This document shows, piece by piece, positions 53,682 through 61,240 of a stretch of DNA of 64,000 bases. The stretch's first letter is position 1. The number at the start of each line of letters is the position of its first letter. The notes below the pieces were generated by a model. It was given only the letters and a program-made list of their open reading frames with translations, was not told the origin of the DNA and did no database searches. The stretch spans positions 186,001 to 250,000 of the forward strand of contig NZ_CP053482.1 in NCBI RefSeq assembly GCF_016772315.1. Reading direction: 5' to 3'. The position numbers and the translations under genes are program-made. This stretch comes from Thiothrix subterranea. Its GTDB lineage: Bacteria > Pseudomonadota > Gammaproteobacteria > Thiotrichales > Thiotrichaceae.

Positions 53682-55469
53682 ATGACTGAATACAAAATTG
53701 AACATCATACCTACGATGTCGTCGTCGTGGGTGCTGGCGGCGCGGGTTTGCGTGCCACGTTCGGGATGGCGGTAAAAGGCTTGTCCACGGCATGTATTAC
53801 CAAAGTATTCCCAACCCGTAGCCATACCGTGGCCGCACAAGGTGGCATGTCCGCCGCACTCGGCAATATGGGGCCTGACAAGTGGCAATGGCACATGTAC
53901 GACACCGTAAAAGGCTCGGACTGGCTGGGCGACCAAGACGCGATTGAATACATGTGCCGCGAAGCGATTCCGGCGGTGATCGAACTGGAACACCAAGGTG
54001 TGCCGTTTTCGCGCACGGAAGAAGGCCGTATTTATCAGCGTCCCTTCGGCGGGATGACCACCGAATTTGGTAAAGGCATTGCGCACCGCACCTGTGCAGC
54101 GGCTGACCGCACCGGTCACGCGATTTTACACACGCTGTATCAGCAATCCTTGCGTCACGATGCGGTATTTTTCATTGAGCATTTCGCTACCGACCTGATT
54201 ATGGATGAGGAAGGCGTGTGCCGTGGGGTACTGGCGTGGGATTTAGCCAACGGTATTCTGCGTATTTTCCGGGCGCAGAAAGTGGTGCTGGCAACCGGCG
54301 GTTACGGGCGTGCGTATTTCTCGGCGACTTCAGCGCATACCTGTACGGGTGACGGTAACGGCATGGTGACGCGGGCAGGTTTACCATTGCAAGACATGGA
54401 ATTCACCCAGTTCCACCCGACCGGCATTTACGGCGCGGGCTGTTTGATTACCGAAGGGGTGCGCGGCGAAGGCGGCTACCTGACCAATGCCAAGGGTGAA
54501 CGTTTTATGGAACGTTACGCCCCGAATGCCAAAGACTTGGCGTCGCGTGACGTGGTGAGCCGTTCCATGACCATTGAAATCAATGAAGGGCGTGGCGTTG
54601 GCGCGAAACAAGACCATATTCATCTGCATTTGGAACACTTAGGCCCTGAAGTGATTCACGAACGTCTGCCGGGGATCGCTGAAAGTGCGCGTATCTTTGC
54701 CGGTGTAGATGTCACCAAAGAACCGATTCCGGTACTGCCAACCGTGCATTACAACATGGGCGGCATTCCCACCAACTACCACGGCGAAGTGGTCACGCTG
54801 AAAGACGGCGAACCCGATAGCGTGGTTCCCGGCTTGATGGCGATTGGTGAGTGCGCTTGTGTATCGGTGCACGGTGCTAACCGCCTAGGCTCGAACTCTT
54901 TGCTCGACATCGTGGTATTCGGACGCGCTGCTGCCAACCGTTGTGCGGAAACCGTTACCCCCGGCGCGACGCAACCTGAATTGCCTGCGGCAGGTGTGGA
55001 AAAAGTATTGGCACGTTTCAAGCGCATCCATTACGGCAATGGCAATACCAGCACCGCGCAAATCCGTGAAGCCATGCAGCACACCATGCAAAAGCACGCG
55101 GCGGTCTTCCGTACTGCTGAAACTTTGCAAGAAGGTGTCGATAAAATGAATGAGATTTACGCCAGCTTCAATGATGTTGCGGTGAAAGACCGCAGCTTGG
55201 TGTGGAACTCTGACTTGATGGAAACCTTCGAGTTAGCCAATTTGCTGGATTGCGCCCAAACCTCGATTCAATGCGCCATGAACCGTGAAGAAAGCCGGGG
55301 CGCTCATGCCCGCGAGGACTTCCCGGATCGTAACGATGATGAGTGGATGAAACATTCGATCGCGTGGGTCGATGACGCTGGCAAAGTATCCATCGACTAC
55401 CGCCCCGTCCACACCTACACGTTGACGGATGACATTGAATACATCGCACCGAAGAAACGGGTTTACTAA
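53682..55469 (+). CDS. sdhA: Succinate dehydrogenase flavoprotein subunit
   Basis: A 595-residue flavoprotein oxidising succinate to fumarate on the inner face of the membrane. The dinucleotide motif [15 protein letters not shown] is near 14-28, and the covalent FAD histidine is His48 in [17 protein letters not shown]. The substrate-site region [20 protein letters not shown] is near 265, and the C-terminal [20 protein letters not shown] is near 530. Full length. Covalent flavinylation in this group depends on SdhE, encoded 900 bp downstream. Confidence 0.97.
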   Translation: MTEYKIEHHTYDVVVVGAGGAGLRATFGMAVKGLSTACITKVFPTRSHTVAAQGGMSAALGNMGPDKWQWHMYDTVKGSDWLGDQDAIEYMCREAIPAVIELEHQGVPFSRTEEGRIYQRPFGGMTTEFGKGIAHRTCAAADRTGHAILHTLYQQSLRHDAVFFIEHFATDLIMDEEGVCRGVLAWDLANGILRIFRAQKVVLATGGYGRAYFSATSAHTCTGDGNGMVTRAGLPLQDMEFTQFHPTGIYGAGCLITEGVRGEGGYLTNAKGERFMERYAPNAKDLASRDVVSRSMTIEINEGRGVGAKQDHIHLHLEHLGPEVIHERLPGIAESARIFAGVDVTKEPIPVLPTVHYNMGGIPTNYHGEVVTLKDGEPDSVVPGLMAIGECACVSVHGANRLGSNSLLDIVVFGRAAANRCAETVTPGATQPELPAAGVEKVLARFKRIHYGNGNTSTAQIREAMQHTMQKHAAVFRTAETLQEGVDKMNEIYASFNDVAVKDRSLVWNSDLMETFELANLLDCAQTSIQCAMNREESRGAHAREDFPDRNDDEWMKHSIAWVDDAGKVSIDYRPVHTYTLTDDIEYIAPKKRVY

Positions 55470-55483
55470 CAGGGAGCATTGTC

Positions 55484-56263
55484 ATGGCTGAATTTAACTT
55501 ACCTGCCAACTCGATCATCAAGAGTGGCAAAACTTGGGCTGCCCCTACCGGTGCGACCCGCGTGAAAAATTTCCGCGTTTACCGTTATGACCCGGATAGC
55601 GGCGAAAATCCGCGTTGGGATACCTACGAAATCGACCTCGACCAATGCGGACCGATGGTGTTGGATGCTTTGCTGAAGATCAAGAACGAGATTGATCCGA
55701 CCTTGACCTTCCGCCGCTCTTGCCGTGAAGGGATTTGCGGCTCGTGTTCGATGAATATCGACGGCACGAATACGCTGGCGTGTATTAAAGCGATTGAGGC
55801 TTGCGAGGGCGATGTACAAATCAGCCCCTTGCCACACATGGAAGTGGTGAAGGATTTGATCCCTGATTTGACGCATTTCTACGCGCAATACGCCTCGATC
55901 AAGCCGTGGATGCAGACCCAAACGCCTGCGCCACCGGATCGCGAACGCCTGCAATCGCCGGAAGACCGCAAGAAGCTCGACAATCACTACGAATGCATTT
56001 TATGCGCGTGCTGCTCAACATCTTGCCCTAGCTACTGGTGGAACAGTGACCGTTATTTGGGGCCTGCGGTCTTGCTGCAAGCCAATCGTTGGGTAGTGGA
56101 TAGCCGTGATGAAGCCACGGGCGAACGTTTGGACAATCTGGAAGACCCGTTCAAACTTTACCGTTGCCACACCATTATGAACTGTACCAACACTTGCCCT
56201 AAGGGATTGAACCCGGCGAAATCAATTGCAGAACTGAAGAAAAAAATGATCGAACGGCGTTAA
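55484..56263 (+). CDS. sdhB: Succinate dehydrogenase iron-sulfur subunit
   Basis: A 259-residue protein carrying the three clusters. The [2Fe-2S] ligands are in [21 protein letters not shown]-type sequence near 80-100 (four Cys). The [4Fe-4S] and [3Fe-4S] ligands are in [16 protein letters not shown] near 170 and [17 protein letters not shown] near 227. It passes electrons from SdhA to the quinone site. The 15-bp gap after sdhA has an AGGGAG ribosome site. A large hairpin repeat follows the stop. Confidence 0.97.
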   Translation: MAEFNLPANSIIKSGKTWAAPTGATRVKNFRVYRYDPDSGENPRWDTYEIDLDQCGPMVLDALLKIKNEIDPTLTFRRSCREGICGSCSMNIDGTNTLACIKAIEACEGDVQISPLPHMEVVKDLIPDLTHFYAQYASIKPWMQTQTPAPPDRERLQSPEDRKKLDNHYECILCACCSTSCPSYWWNSDRYLGPAVLLQANRWVVDSRDEATGERLDNLEDPFKLYRCHTIMNCTNTCPKGLNPAKSIAELKKKMIERR

Positions 56264-56265
56264 GA

Positions 56266-56376
56266 ACCCCTCACCCCCTACCCCCTCTCCCTCAAGGGGC
56301 GAGGGGGAACAAGAAATAATATTTTCCCTTTTCTTAGCCCCTCTCCCCTTGAGGGAGAGGGGTTGGGGTGAGGGGT
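56266..56376. repeat. Long G/C-tract hairpin repeat between sdhB and sdhE
   Basis: Two arms of about 40 bp (56266-56307 and 56337-56376) are near-perfect inverted copies, differing by a 2-nt indel and a few bases, around an AT-rich 30-nt loop. Each arm contains the unit CCCTCTCCCTCAAGGGG. Similar CCCTCACCCC...CTCAAGGGG elements are scattered in many bacterial genomes as REP/MITE-like palindromes. Its position inside the sdh operon suggests mRNA stabilisation or partial termination before sdhE. Confidence 0.8.
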
Positions 56377-56391
56377 ACAAGGATATACACC

Positions 56392-56628
56392 ATGAGTGAA
56401 CTTTCCCGCGTAAAAATGCGCTGTCGGCGTGGTTTGAAAGAGCTGGATGTGATTTTCCAGCACTATTTAGAACGCCATTACAACAGTGCCAGCACCACGG
56501 AATTGCAACGCTTAGACGAATTACTGGCAATGCAAGACCCGCTCATCTGGGATATGCTGTTAGACGCAATCCCCTTCCCTGACCAATACACCGACCTGAT
56601 TGCTAAGCTGCGTGTCGTCAATGACTGA
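56392..56628 (+). CDS. sdhE: FAD assembly factor SdhE
   Basis: A 78-residue helical protein, starting at MSELSRVKMR (ATG 56392; an in-frame upstream ATG lies in the repeat and is rejected). The functional RGxxE motif is present in MRCRRGLKELDVIF (Arg-Gly-Leu-Lys-Glu). SdhE attaches FAD covalently to SdhA. It overlaps the next SdhE-like gene by 8 bp. Confidence 0.92.
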   Translation: MSELSRVKMRCRRGLKELDVIFQHYLERHYNSASTTELQRLDELLAMQDPLIWDMLLDAIPFPDQYTDLIAKLRVVND

Positions 56629-56890
56629 ACAACAAGCCGAACGACTGGTACGCTTGCGCTGGGCATGTCGACGTACTTTGCAGGTACTGGATCAACCCTT
56701 GGGACGTTTTTTACAGGATTGTTTCCAAACACTCGATATGGGCGAGCAATTTGCGTTCGAGCGTTTATTAAAATCCAAAGATCAGGAAATTCTTGATTGG
56801 TTAATTGGCAATCGCCAGCCCCGCGATACGGGTATGTGCGCTATTATTGAAAAAGTACGCCAACACCATGACAACACCGCCGGAGAATAG
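56621..56890 (+). CDS. Second SdhE-like protein with degenerate RGxxE motif
   Basis: An 89-residue protein starting at MTEQQAERLV, overlapping sdhE by 8 bp. Its length, helix pattern and conserved positions (RRTLQVLDQPLGRFLQDCF, then FERLLKSKDQEILDWLIGN and QPRDTGM) follow the SdhE family. At the RGxxE position it has RTLQV, so the Gly and Glu needed for flavinylation are missing. It may be a partner or regulator of SdhE, or serve another flavoenzyme. The assignment rests on pattern similarity, not on a search. Confidence 0.75.
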   Translation: MTEQQAERLVRLRWACRRTLQVLDQPLGRFLQDCFQTLDMGEQFAFERLLKSKDQEILDWLIGNRQPRDTGMCAIIEKVRQHHDNTAGE

Positions 56891-56893
56891 TCC

Positions 56894-57313
56894 ATGCCTG
56901 AATTACACGACCTTTCCCCTACTGCCGCCTACGACTTATTGCAAACCACCCCGCACAGCATTTTGGTCGACATCCGTTCCGCTATGGAATATTTGTTTGT
57001 TGGTCATCCGGTTGGGTCAGTGCACATTGCGTGGATCGACGAACCCGATTGGGACATTAATCCGCATTTCGCCAGCGAAGTCGAACAATTGCTAACCAGC
57101 CGTTTTCAAGAATTGCCGCCCAAAGCCGCGCAAGTGGTGTTAATTTGCCGCAGTGGTAAACGTTCACGTGAAGCTGCCAGCGCGTTACTTGAAGCCGGTT
57201 TCCAACACGTCATGCACATTGACGAAGGCTTTGAAGGTGAACGGGATAACCAACATCACCGGGGAACATTGGGTGGCTGGCGTTTTCACGGTTTGCCTTG
57301 GGAACAGTGCTAA
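56894..57313 (+). CDS. Rhodanese-like domain protein
   Basis: A 139-residue single rhodanese domain with the active-site cysteine in VVLICRSGKRSREAASALLE (six-residue loop CRSGKR) and the N-terminal LVDIRSAMEYLFVGHPVGSV block. Rhodaneses carry persulfide sulfur on that Cys. It is separated by 3 bp from the SdhE-like gene and is probably in the same transcript. There is no signal peptide. Confidence 0.92.
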   Translation: MPELHDLSPTAAYDLLQTTPHSILVDIRSAMEYLFVGHPVGSVHIAWIDEPDWDINPHFASEVEQLLTSRFQELPPKAAQVVLICRSGKRSREAASALLEAGFQHVMHIDEGFEGERDNQHHRGTLGGWRFHGLPWEQC

Positions 57314-57373
57314 CGCATCAATAATCGGCAAGTTGCCGCCGTTCATGCTATTTTCATGCGAACAATAACCCGG

Positions 57374-57402
57374 TTGTAATTCACGGTATTGCATACTATA
57401 AA
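57374..57402 (+). promoter_or_regulatory. Promoter of the OmpA-family gene
   Basis: The -35 box TTGTAA (57374-57379) and -10 box TATAAA (57397-57402) are 17 nt apart, giving a start near 57409 and a leader of about 50 nt before the ATG at 57458. The gene is preceded by an AAAGGAG ribosome site. Confidence 0.55.
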
Positions 57403-57457
57403 AAGTGTGTCTCATAACGTTATTCAAGAATGTTCCAAGAAAAGGAGTTTCACCTGC

Positions 57458-58564
57458 ATGAAAACAAAATCATTAATCGTGCTACTGTTAGCCGGTATCT
57501 GGGGGGTAGGTAGCTGGTGGTGGTATACCTGCAAAGTGAAAGGTTTCTGCGGTGCTGATGCAACGTCCGCACAAGTCGCAACGGGTACAGCCGCAACGGG
57601 TGCGGCGGCACTGGCTGGCGCAGCATCAGATGCTGACAACAAATCAAGTGCTGATACGACCGATACCGACGGTGACGGTATTCCCGATGCCAAAGAAAAA
57701 ACCTTGGGACTTGACCCTGATAAAGAAGACAGCGACGGCGACGGTATTTCTGACTTCATCGAACTGGCACGCGACCCACAAGACACCGATGGGGATGGCA
57801 AAATAGACGCGCTGGATGACGACGATGACGGGGACGGCGTATTAACAGCGGCTGAAAAAGCTGACCCCAATGGTGATGGCAATGTTGATGATGCCACCGA
57901 CACCAACAATAACCAACTCGCTGATTATCTTGATCCCGCTGCCAACGGTGGTGATGCCACCCAAACAGCCGATGCTGACAAAACTGACGCTGATAAAGCC
58001 GTTGCCGACAAAACCGCTGCGGATGCACAGGCCAAAGCTGACGCTGACAAAGCTGCTGCCGACAAAGCCGCTGCGGATGCACAAGCCAAAGCCGATGCAG
58101 ATAAAGCCGCTGCTGAAGCACAAGCTAAAATCGACGCTGATAAAGCCGCTGCGGATGCAGCACAAACCAAAGCTGATGCCGATAAAGTCACCATGGAAAC
58201 CACTAGTCCCACTCAAAACGGCGATATTGGCCCGGCTATCCTCACTTTCCCGACCGGTTCTGCTAACCCACAATTAGCTGACAGCACCAAGGAATATTTT
58301 GAGAAAGTAGCGCAGTTCCTGAAAGACAATAGCAGTGCGAAAATCACCATCGTCGGTCACACCGATAACAAGGGTGATCCCGCGAAAAACAAAGCTCTCG
58401 GTTTAAAACGTGCTGAAATGCTCCAAAAAACCTTGGTTGATCTTGGCGCTCCTAAAGACCGTGTATCTGCGTCTTCTGAAGGTGCTGACAAACCGATTGC
58501 TGATAACAATACGGAAGACGGGCGCAAGAAAAACCGCCGTGTTGAAATCACCCCTGTAAAATAA
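57458..58564 (+). CDS. OmpA-family protein with thrombospondin type 3 repeats
   Basis: A 368-residue envelope protein. Residues about 4-23 form a signal anchor (SLIVLLLAGIWGVGSWWWY). Residues about 65-160 carry calcium-binding thrombospondin type 3 repeats (DTDGDGIPDAKEKTLGLDPD, DSDGDGISDFIELARDPQDT and DTDGDGKIDALDDDDDGDG). Residues about 170-245 are a low-complexity Ala/Lys/Asp helix with repeats of the type ADKAAADAQAKADADKAA. Residues about 260-368 are an OmpA C-terminal domain (KITIVGHTDNKGDPAKNKAL, then EDGRKKNRRVEI) that binds peptidoglycan. It heads a cluster of membrane-anchored genes (58583-60696) and probably bridges the inner membrane and cell wall; exact localisation is inferred. 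Confidence 0.87.
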   Translation: MKTKSLIVLLLAGIWGVGSWWWYTCKVKGFCGADATSAQVATGTAATGAAALAGAASDADNKSSADTTDTDGDGIPDAKEKTLGLDPDKEDSDGDGISDFIELARDPQDTDGDGKIDALDDDDDGDGVLTAAEKADPNGDGNVDDATDTNNNQLADYLDPAANGGDATQTADADKTDADKAVADKTAADAQAKADADKAAADKAAADAQAKADADKAAAEAQAKIDADKAAADAAQTKADADKVTMETTSPTQNGDIGPAILTFPTGSANPQLADSTKEYFEKVAQFLKDNSSAKITIVGHTDNKGDPAKNKALGLKRAEMLQKTLVDLGAPKDRVSASSEGADKPIADNNTEDGRKKNRRVEITPVK

Positions 58565-58582
58565 ACGATTGGAGTTGTTACC

Positions 58583-58714
58583 ATGTTTAAAGACATTACA
58601 AGCCGTTACGACATGACCAGCGCCAGTCTGGATGTCATTCTCATGCTCGCAGGTGCATTCCTCTTGGGTTTCCTGTTCTGCTATTTCCGCAACCGCTCAG
58701 GCCATGAGGAGTAA
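58583..58714 (+). CDS. 43-residue membrane protein of the OmpA cluster
   Basis: A short gene between the OmpA-family gene (18 bp before) and the next (3 bp after), with a GGAG ribosome site. The product MFKDITSRYDMTSASLDVIL... has one membrane helix and ends RNRSGHEE. Its helix (ILMLAGAFLLGFLFCYFRN) is clearly related to the first 40 residues of the next two large proteins, so it is likely a real gene and not noise. Confidence 0.75.
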   Translation: MFKDITSRYDMTSASLDVILMLAGAFLLGFLFCYFRNRSGHEE

Positions 58715-58717
58715 TTC

Positions 58718-59341
58718 ATGAAGCAAACAAGTGCCGACTACACCTTTGGTCTCGCCAGTCTGGAAATCGTCTTACTGCTGCTAGGCGCATTTTTACTGGG
58801 GATGCTGCTGTGCTGGTTATTGCGTAAATGGGGTATTTGCTGTGCCAGCCATGCGCTTAACACCAGAGAGCCTTCCTTGAGTGATACCAGTCACACCACT
58901 CATTCCAGCACCACACGCGAAGGTCAGCGTACCCCACGCGAATTTCCGGGCAATGATCTGAAAGGCGGTGGCTATACGGCTGACATTAACAGCTTATTGC
59001 GTAACCCTGAGCCGCCAGCACCCAGCGCCCCCTCCCGCCATGAGGTCAGCAGCATCCCACCTAACCTGACCAGCGTCACGCTAGGTCACAAAGATGACCT
59101 GAAAAAATTGGAAGGTATCGGCCCCAAATTGGAACAAGTGCTCAATGCGTCGGGCGTGCGTAATTTCGCACAACTTGCATCCATGACACCGGAAGAAATC
59201 AAACCGATACTGGAAGCTGCGGGTAATCAATTCAAAATGCACGACCCTAAAAGCTGGCCTTACCAAGCAGAATTGGCAAACAAAGGTGAATGGGAACGCC
59301 TCAAGGAATACCAAAACCTGCTAATCAGCGGACGAGTTTAA
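58718..59341 (+). CDS. Membrane-anchored protein with helix-hairpin-helix-like domain
   Basis: A 207-residue protein. The N-terminus YTFGLASLEIVLLLLGAFLL then GMLLCWLLRKWGICC is a single membrane helix ending in Cys residues. A Ser/Pro-rich linker (about 50-125) follows. The C-terminal domain DDLKKLEGIGPKLEQVLNAS then GVRNFAQLASMTPEEIKPIL (about 127-205) has the GIGPK helix-hairpin-helix form found in several NADH-dehydrogenase- or ribosomal-linked HhH proteins. It is one of three related proteins in this cluster and precedes a terminator. The role is unknown; the C-terminal domain may bind nucleic acid or protein. Confidence 0.82.
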   Translation: MKQTSADYTFGLASLEIVLLLLGAFLLGMLLCWLLRKWGICCASHALNTREPSLSDTSHTTHSSTTREGQRTPREFPGNDLKGGGYTADINSLLRNPEPPAPSAPSRHEVSSIPPNLTSVTLGHKDDLKKLEGIGPKLEQVLNASGVRNFAQLASMTPEEIKPILEAAGNQFKMHDPKSWPYQAELANKGEWERLKEYQNLLISGRV

Positions 59342-59355
59342 ATAACAAGCCCCAC

Positions 59356-59380
59356 AAAAACCGGCAAAACGCCGGTTTTT
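59356..59380 (+). terminator. Rho-independent terminator
   Basis: A perfect 10-bp stem (59356-59365 with 59371-59380, AAAAACCGGC) with loop AAAAC; the T-run forms the 3' half of the stem. It ends the transcript of the OmpA gene and the two genes after it. The next gene follows 56 bp later. Confidence 0.82.
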
Positions 59381-59436
59381 GCTTAGCAGGACGCTACCGC
59401 TACCATTTCTCATGCATTGAATAAGGAATGCCAATC

Positions 59437-60696
59437 ATGAATACCGCTAATACCCCTTATACATTCGGCATGGCAACAGGGGAAATCATCTCATTACTGC
59501 TACTGAGTTTTGTCGTCGGCATCTTACTCTGCCGCTTATTGCGTCAAATGGGCATTTGCTGCTTACCCAAGAAAAAAACGGTTCCGCTTGGCATTACCCC
59601 CGTTCCAGCGGGCAAATATCACACCCGTGACTTCGACATTCACACCCCAAACCTACGCGCTAAACCTGTCACGCCAGCACCAGAGCTTGAACTGCCACAA
59701 TTTTCGCGACCGCAACCTGTCACGGATGTTTATATTCCCAAAGTCCCCGCCAAGCCCACGATTGCCTTGCCGGAAGTAACTCCTAAAACCGTGGTAGACG
59801 TGCCTGTGATGCATGGCGAATTGCCACCGTTGCCAGAAATTGATCCGCTGCTGGCTGCCATCGACCCGCACAAACCCATCCTTGACTTAGTTGACGTAGA
59901 CGACGCACCAGAACCAGAAATCACACTGGAGATCATCACCATGCCCAACGAACCAATGCCAACCGCATCATGGACGCTTGACCCACTGTTGGTTGAAATT
60001 GACCCCCATAAACCGATTATTGATCCACCCGATATGCCAGAAACAACCATGAAAACTGATCCATTACTCGATGCTATCGACCCACACAAACCGATTATTG
60101 ATCCACCGGATATGCCAGAAACCAACAGCAACCAAGGCAGCACAGACACGCCACTCAATATCTTGAACGATTGGTTGCATAAAGCCAAAGACAGTGTGGA
60201 ACACCTCACCGAAAAAGCCACGCCTACCGCCAACGAATGGCTGCACAAGGCCAAAGACAGCGTGGAACACCTCACCGAAAAAGCCACTCCCACCGCCAAT
60301 GAATGGCTGCACAAAGCGAAAGAAATCGGCAACGATCTTGGCTCAAAAGGCAGTTCTCTCAGCGCTGAAACCCTGACAAAAGGCAGCTCGACACTCGCCA
60401 ACCTCGCTGCCAGCGCCAAAGAACTCACCGAAAAACTCGCCAGCAATTTGTCGATCAAACACGACGATCTGCAAAAACTGGTAGGCATTGGCCCCACCTT
60501 CGCGTCTATTCTGCACCGCGCAGGTATCCACACTTATCAGCAATTGGCGGAAACTTCCCACCAAAAACTGCAAGCCCTGCTGATCGTGGAAGACGAACAA
60601 TTCAGCCAGCACGACACGTCAAGCTGGCCGCAACAAGCGGCACTCGCTGCACGAGGGGAATGGGAACAGCTCAAAACTTACCAAGACAGCTTATGA
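59437..60696 (+). CDS. Membrane-anchored HhH protein with internal repeats
   Basis: A 419-residue relative of the protein at 58718-59341. The start at 59437 (MNTANTPYTF) has an AAGGA site 9 nt upstream; the ATG at 59428 is less favoured. The same membrane anchor (GEIISLLLLSFVVGILLCRL then LRQMGICC) is followed by a long acidic/Pro linker with three copies of DPLL-x-IDPHKPI(I/L)D (about 26 residues each). Three copies of EWLHKAKDSVEHLTEKATPT-type helical sequence (22 residues each) follow. The C-terminal HhH-like domain is DDLQKLVGIGPTFASILHRA then GIHTYQQLAETSHQKLQALL. It overlaps pgsA convergently by 6 bp. Confidence 0.82.
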   Translation: MNTANTPYTFGMATGEIISLLLLSFVVGILLCRLLRQMGICCLPKKKTVPLGITPVPAGKYHTRDFDIHTPNLRAKPVTPAPELELPQFSRPQPVTDVYIPKVPAKPTIALPEVTPKTVVDVPVMHGELPPLPEIDPLLAAIDPHKPILDLVDVDDAPEPEITLEIITMPNEPMPTASWTLDPLLVEIDPHKPIIDPPDMPETTMKTDPLLDAIDPHKPIIDPPDMPETNSNQGSTDTPLNILNDWLHKAKDSVEHLTEKATPTANEWLHKAKDSVEHLTEKATPTANEWLHKAKEIGNDLGSKGSSLSAETLTKGSSTLANLAASAKELTEKLASNLSIKHDDLQKLVGIGPTFASILHRAGIHTYQQLAETSHQKLQALLIVEDEQFSQHDTSSWPQQAALAARGEWEQLKTYQDSL

Positions 60697-61239
60697 GCGA
60701 AACGCACTGCGCAGGTACTGCACCATCGACCAGACGGTCAGTACCGTCGCAATTGCCAAAGCCACCAAACCGATTTCGCGCAAGGGCAATATTCCGAACA
60801 AATCTTGGTTATACAATAAGCAAATCAGCGCAATGATTTGCGCGGTGGTTTTCAGTTTGCCAATGAAAGCCACCGCCACTTTGGAACGATTACCGGATTC
60901 CGCCATCCACTCACGCAACGCTGAAATCACGATTTCGCGCCCGATAATTACTACCGTTGCCAACGTGATCCAAACATTCACTTCGCGTTCCACGAGCAAA
61001 ATCAGGGCGACTGCCACAATCAGCTTATCCGCCACTGGGTCAAGAAATGCACCAAAACTGGATTCCTGTTGCCACAAACGCGCCAAATAACCATCTGCCC
61101 AATCGGTCAAACCGGCAATCCCAAACAAGATAGCCGCCGCCAAGGGTGCCCAAGGCGCTTCCAGATAAAACAGGAATACCAGCAGCGGAATAAACGCAAT
61201 CCGCAGCCACGTCAGCAACACCGGCAGGTTGAACACCAT
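60691..61239 (-). CDS. pgsA: CDP-diacylglycerol-glycerol-3-phosphate 3-phosphatidyltransferase
   Basis: A 182-residue integral membrane enzyme making phosphatidylglycerol phosphate, the committed step to phosphatidylglycerol. The CDP-alcohol transferase motif DWADGYLARLWQQESSFGAF then LDPVADK (D-x2-DG-x2-AR-x8-G-x3-D-x3-D) is intact, near residues 39-65. The start MVFNLPVLLTWLRI at 61239 follows the uvrC stop by one base; longer in-frame starts lie inside uvrC and are rejected. Confidence 0.94.
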   Translation of the reverse strand: MVFNLPVLLTWLRIAFIPLLVFLFYLEAPWAPLAAAILFGIAGLTDWADGYLARLWQQESSFGAFLDPVADKLIVAVALILLVEREVNVWITLATVVIIGREIVISALREWMAESGNRSKVAVAFIGKLKTTAQIIALICLLYNQDLFGILPLREIGLVALAIATVLTVWSMVQYLRSAFRS

Positions 61240-61240
61240 A

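Noticed and set aside
57960-58190. A run of short, similar units that could be mistaken for a CRISPR or satellite repeat.
   Set aside because: The units are in-frame codons for Ala/Lys/Asp repeats inside the OmpA-family protein, without spacer-like regularity or adjacent cas genes.
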